This document shows, in pieces, positions 60,690 to 64,000 of a DNA stretch of 64,000 bases; the first letter of the stretch is position 1; every line of letters begins with the position of its first letter. Origin of the DNA: Ornithinimicrobium sufpigmenti. Lineage in GTDB: Bacteria; Actinomycetota; Actinomycetes; Actinomycetales; Dermatophilaceae. The stretch lies in contig NZ_CP036403.1 in NCBI RefSeq assembly GCF_004322775.1, forward strand, positions 372,001-436,000. Reading direction: 5' to 3'. The position numbers and the translations under genes were made by a program. A model generated the notes under the pieces. It was not told the DNA's origin. It saw only the letters and a list, made by a program, of their open reading frames with translations, and did no database searches.

Positions 60690-63314
60690 TCAGTAGTCGT
60701 CCGGGGGATCCGGGATGCCGGGGTTGGTCGGCGGCGGGGCCGGAGCCGGTCCTGGTGAGGGGGGCGGCGACGGTGAGGGCGACGGGCTCGGCGACGGGGA
60801 GGGCGACGGGCTCGGCTGCGGGTTGGGTGTCGGCTGCGGACGAGGCGTCGGCTGCGGTGCAGATCGCGACGTCGGCGGGGTGGCGCCGGACGACACGTGC
60901 AGCACCACGGGGTCAGCGGTCACGACCGAGCTGCCCACGCCCGGGGTGGTGTAGACGACCTGCCCCTCGGGAGCCCGGGATGCGATCCGGGTGACGCTGG
61001 CCGTCAGGCCAGCCTCGCCCAGCCGGTCCCGCGCCTCGCGCACGTCCATCCCCACGACGTCGGGGATGCTCACCCGCTTGCCGTTGAGCAGCTCGGACGA
61101 GGGCGGGTCCCAGTCCTCGGTGGGGAGGTCGCGGGAGGCCCAGTCCATGATCCGCTTCCACGTCGGGGCCGCCACGGAGGACCCGTAGAGCGGTCCGTCG
61201 ACGACGATGTCGCCGATCGTGAGGTCGACCAGGGTGCCCTCGTAGGCGGCTGCCCCGGGGATGTTCCCGACGAAGACCGCGGTGGACAGCTGCGGTGTGA
61301 AACCGGCGAACCAGGTGTGGCTGGCGTTGTTGTTGGTGCCGGTCTTGCCCGCGGCCGGACGGTTGCCGTCGAGGACGGCCTTGTAGCCCGAGCCCATCGG
61401 GTCCACGACGTCCTTGAGCAGCTCGACCGCCCCGAGCGCGATGTCCTCGTCGATCGCCCGGTGGCACTCCTCGACCTCCAGCGGCAGCTCGTTGCCGTCG
61501 GCGTCCAGCACCCGGGTGACCGGCAGCGGCGGGCAGTAGATCCCGCCGGAGGCGAAGGCGGCGTAGGAGGCGGCGACGGTCAGCGGGCTGGACCAGTCGG
61601 AGCCGAGGACCAGCGAGGTCGCCAGCTTCTGGTCGGGGTCGTCGGGGGAGACGCCGTAGACGCCGCCGGAGGCGTTGGTCAGTCCCATGGCGGTCATCGT
61701 CTCGCCGATGTCGCAGGTGCCGACCTGGGAGGCCAGGGCGGCGAACGCGGTGTTGATCGACTGCGCGGTCGCCCGGCGCAGCGGCATGGTCTCCGGCACC
61801 ACGTTGTCGCCGGCGTTCCGCACGGCCCAGTGCTCCTCGCCGATGGTGCAGCCTTCCTGGAAGTCCTCCGGGAAGAAGACCACCGCGTCGAAGACGTCAT
61901 CGGGGTCGGTGGGCCACTCGGACCGGGGGACCGGGTTCTCCGGGTCCTCCAGCCACACATTGCCCCAGGTGGCCTTCTGCGCCTCCGGGATCGCCAGGTC
62001 GCCCTCGATCGGCACGCCCTTCTCCAAGGCGTCGACCAGGGTGTAGGCCTTGGCGACCGAGCCCAGCTCCATCCCGCCCGGCCCGCCGTAGCGGGAGTCG
62101 ACGTTCCAGTTCACCGAGGTCTCCCGGATCCGGTCCTGGGTCTCGTTGAGGGAGTACTTGCTGGACTGGTTGAACGCCAGGATGTGCCCGGTGCCGGGCT
62201 CGACGACGCTGGCCGCGGAGGCCAGGTAGTACTCGTTGTCCAGCGGCGTGGCCTCCTGCAGCGTCTCGTGCAGCTGGTCGGAGAGCTCCAGGTCCAGGGT
62301 GGTCTCCACGGTCAGGCCGGTCGTGGTCAAGGTCGACCGCCGCTCCTCCCGGGTGTCACCCAGCGCGGGCTGCTCCATCAGCCACGCCTCGACGTAGTCG
62401 CAGAAGTACGGGTTGCGCGAGTTGAAGCAGGAGCGCTGGCTTTCGGTGACCTCCAGCATGTTCGCCACCGGCAGGTCCAGAGCCGCCTGGTACTGCCCCT
62501 CGGTGATCATCTCCAGCTGGTACATCTTGCCCAGGACCAGGTTCCGCCGCGCCTCGGCAGCCTCCGGGTTCGCCACCGGGTTGGTGACGCTCGGCTGCTG
62601 CACGACCCCGGCCAGCAGGGCGGACTGCGCGATGGTCAGGTCGGCGGCGCTGGTGTTGAAGTAGTACCGCGCGGCCGCCTCGACGCCGTAGGTGCGCTGA
62701 CCGTAGAACGCCAGGTTCAGGTATCCGGTGAGGATCTGGTCCTTGCTCAGGCGCTCCTCGAGCGTGATCGCATACTTCAGCTCACGCAGCTTGCGGACGT
62801 AGCCGGCCATGCCGGAGCGGGCCTGGGCGGCCTCCCACGCCTCGCCGTCACCCTCCTTGAGCGCCTGGTCCTGCAGGGCCAGCTTGATGTACTGCTGGGT
62901 CAGCGTCGAGCCACCCTGGGTGCTGTCGGTCGTGACGTTCTGGAAGACCGCGCGTCCCAGGCCCTCGACGTCCATGCCGCCGTGGTCGTAGAAGCGCTCG
63001 TCCTCGATCGCGACCTGCGCCTTCTTCATCCACTCCGAGATGTCCTCGCTGCCGACGATGATCCGGTTCTGCTCTGCGGGCGTCGCCAGCACGGTGCCGT
63101 CGGCCGCGAGGATCCGGGACTGCTCGGCGAGAGGGTTCTGCTCCAGGTCCCCCGGGAGGCGTTCGAACATGCCCACGCCCTCGCGGGCGGCGATTCCGGC
63201 GGCCCCGACGACGGGCGCGGCCAGGCCGGCCCCGATGAACCCCATGAGGACGGCGACGGCAAGGAACACCCCCAGCAGGGACGTCACCCGGGCGACGGTG
63301 AGAGCAGAGCGCAT
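60690..63314 (-). CDS. Class A penicillin-binding protein with PASTA domain
   Basis: 874 aa. One membrane anchor; GT51 motifs EDERFYDHGG and QGGSTLTQQYIK; transpeptidase SVAK, SIN and KTGT; a PASTA domain (VSIPDVVGMDVREARDRLGEAGL) and a Ser-Pro-rich tail. Polymerises and cross-links peptidoglycan. Confidence 0.95.
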   Translation of the reverse strand: MRSALTVARVTSLLGVFLAVAVLMGFIGAGLAAPVVGAAGIAAREGVGMFERLPGDLEQNPLAEQSRILAADGTVLATPAEQNRIIVGSEDISEWMKKAQVAIEDERFYDHGGMDVEGLGRAVFQNVTTDSTQGGSTLTQQYIKLALQDQALKEGDGEAWEAAQARSGMAGYVRKLRELKYAITLEERLSKDQILTGYLNLAFYGQRTYGVEAAARYYFNTSAADLTIAQSALLAGVVQQPSVTNPVANPEAAEARRNLVLGKMYQLEMITEGQYQAALDLPVANMLEVTESQRSCFNSRNPYFCDYVEAWLMEQPALGDTREERRSTLTTTGLTVETTLDLELSDQLHETLQEATPLDNEYYLASAASVVEPGTGHILAFNQSSKYSLNETQDRIRETSVNWNVDSRYGGPGGMELGSVAKAYTLVDALEKGVPIEGDLAIPEAQKATWGNVWLEDPENPVPRSEWPTDPDDVFDAVVFFPEDFQEGCTIGEEHWAVRNAGDNVVPETMPLRRATAQSINTAFAALASQVGTCDIGETMTAMGLTNASGGVYGVSPDDPDQKLATSLVLGSDWSSPLTVAASYAAFASGGIYCPPLPVTRVLDADGNELPLEVEECHRAIDEDIALGAVELLKDVVDPMGSGYKAVLDGNRPAAGKTGTNNNASHTWFAGFTPQLSTAVFVGNIPGAAAYEGTLVDLTIGDIVVDGPLYGSSVAAPTWKRIMDWASRDLPTEDWDPPSSELLNGKRVSIPDVVGMDVREARDRLGEAGLTASVTRIASRAPEGQVVYTTPGVGSSVVTADPVVLHVSSGATPPTSRSAPQPTPRPQPTPNPQPSPSPSPSPSPSPSPSPPPSPGPAPAPPPTNPGIPDPPDDY

Positions 63315-63362
63315 AGCACCACGGTACGGGAGATTCCTGGCAGTTCCTGGCGCCCGCGCGTA

Positions 63363-64000
63363 TCACGGACGGGACAACAGGTCCTCCACGCCGTCCAGCA
63401 GGGCGGCGTAGGCCGCCGCCTCGGGGTCGATGAGCTGGAAGTGGCCGGCACCGGGCAGCAGCACCAGCCGGTCCCGGCCCGGTGTCGCCGCCTGCTCCCA
63501 CCAGCTCTGCGAGACCGTCTCCGGCACCCGCTCGTCCTCGTCCCCGTGCAGGACGACCACGGGGTATGGCGTGCGCCCCAGCCGGGCCGGGTCGGCAGCG
63601 GCCCAGCCGTCCGGCTCCTCCTCCGGGTGTTGCCCCATGAGGTTCAGTGCCGCGCCGTCGCCCAGACCGAGCTCGTGCACCAGGCGCAGGTCGAGGCAGC
63701 CCGCCAGGGAGACCGCCCCGCGCACCCCCCGTCCCTCCGGCCGGTGCAGCAGCCAGACCGCGAGGTGGCCACCGGCGGAGTGGCCCGCCAGCACGACCGG
63801 TGCCGTGTCGCCGCTGCCGGCCCTCTCCGCTGCGTCCGACCCGTCGGCCTCCTCACGCAGGACGGCGGCCACCGCCGCGGCGACATCCTCCCCGGTGCCC
63901 GGCCAGCCGCCCCCAGGCAGGCCCGGACGGGCGTACTCGACCAGCGCCACGGCATACCCGTCCCGGGTCAGGGCACCGGCCAGGGGGCGCAGGTGGGTGC
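63363..64000 (-). CDS. Alpha/beta hydrolase (5' end outside window)
   Basis: At least 212 aa; frame is open at the window edge. Nucleophile VLAGHSAGGHLA, Asp in VVLHGDEDERVP, His in PGAGHFQLIDP. Esterase/dienelactone-hydrolase type; substrate unknown. Confidence 0.85.
   Translation of the reverse strand, partial: THLRPLAGALTRDGYAVALVEYARPGLPGGGWPGTGEDVAAAVAAVLREEADGSDAAERAGSGDTAPVVLAGHSAGGHLAVWLLHRPEGRGVRGAVSLAGCLDLRLVHELGLGDGAALNLMGQHPEEEPDGWAAADPARLGRTPYPVVVLHGDEDERVPETVSQSWWEQAATPGRDRLVLLPGAGHFQLIDPEAAAYAALLDGVEDLLSRP

Overview
The window is very GC-rich DNA (about 70 percent by eye, not computed) from an actinobacterium, probably a Micrococcales member. Two things point there: GTG starts and actinobacterial families (Lsr2, SCO6880-like, BTAD, MobF relaxase fused to a TOPRIM domain), and a host block of tRNA-Pro, AAA+ ATPase, metallophosphoesterase, GatB/YqeY and class A penicillin-binding protein.

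Layout. About 1-56.5 kb reads as one large integrative conjugative element (ICE) whose left end lies outside the window. It holds: a LysM-TM-BTAD regulator (3-2564, 5' truncated); a divergent sigma-factor-like protein (2862-3674); a type IV secretion block (3711-14771) with ParA-like ATPase, pilin-like, VirB8-like, VirB6-like, SCO6880-like, VirB4-like, a three-domain cell-wall hydrolase, a two-part coupling protein and a DUF4913-like protein; a cargo region (14.8-28.7 kb) with a hydrolase, IS3 remnant, two-component system, IS110, GNAT, serine hydrolase, an ABC exporter and two lipoproteins; a giant relaxase-helicase-primase (28946-34669); a cadmium module (34.9-35.9 kb); an overlapping recombinase/HTH/zinc-ribbon operon (36-38.9 kb); a small basic DNA-binding-like gene beside a tandem repeat (39.1-39.7 kb); a type III restriction-modification system with a nuclease-ATL fusion (39.9-45.8 kb); regulators and small membrane proteins (46-49 kb); coiled-coil and helical accessory operons (49.7-55.4 kb); a MucR-like regulator; and Lsr2. 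From about 57.3 kb on is host chromosome: tRNA-Pro(CGG), its terminator, and housekeeping genes.

Main discovery. Eight copies of one bipartite motif, TGAGWCCC - exactly 15 bases - CGCTTT(AGG), lie in the gaps before the transfer transcription units: three sub-blocks of the secretion region, the relaxase, the small basic gene and three accessory operons. No cargo, restriction, cadmium, recombinase or host gene has a copy. The halves are not complementary and the spacer sequence is free while its length is fixed, which looks like a promoter rather than an RNA hairpin. The element also encodes a protein with sigma-like features directly before copy 1. I propose that the ICE carries its own sigma factor and a dedicated conjugation regulon. 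This is inference and needs transcript mapping.

Limits. No alignments or searches were run. Family names come from motif recognition; att sites were not proven because the far end of the element is not visible.
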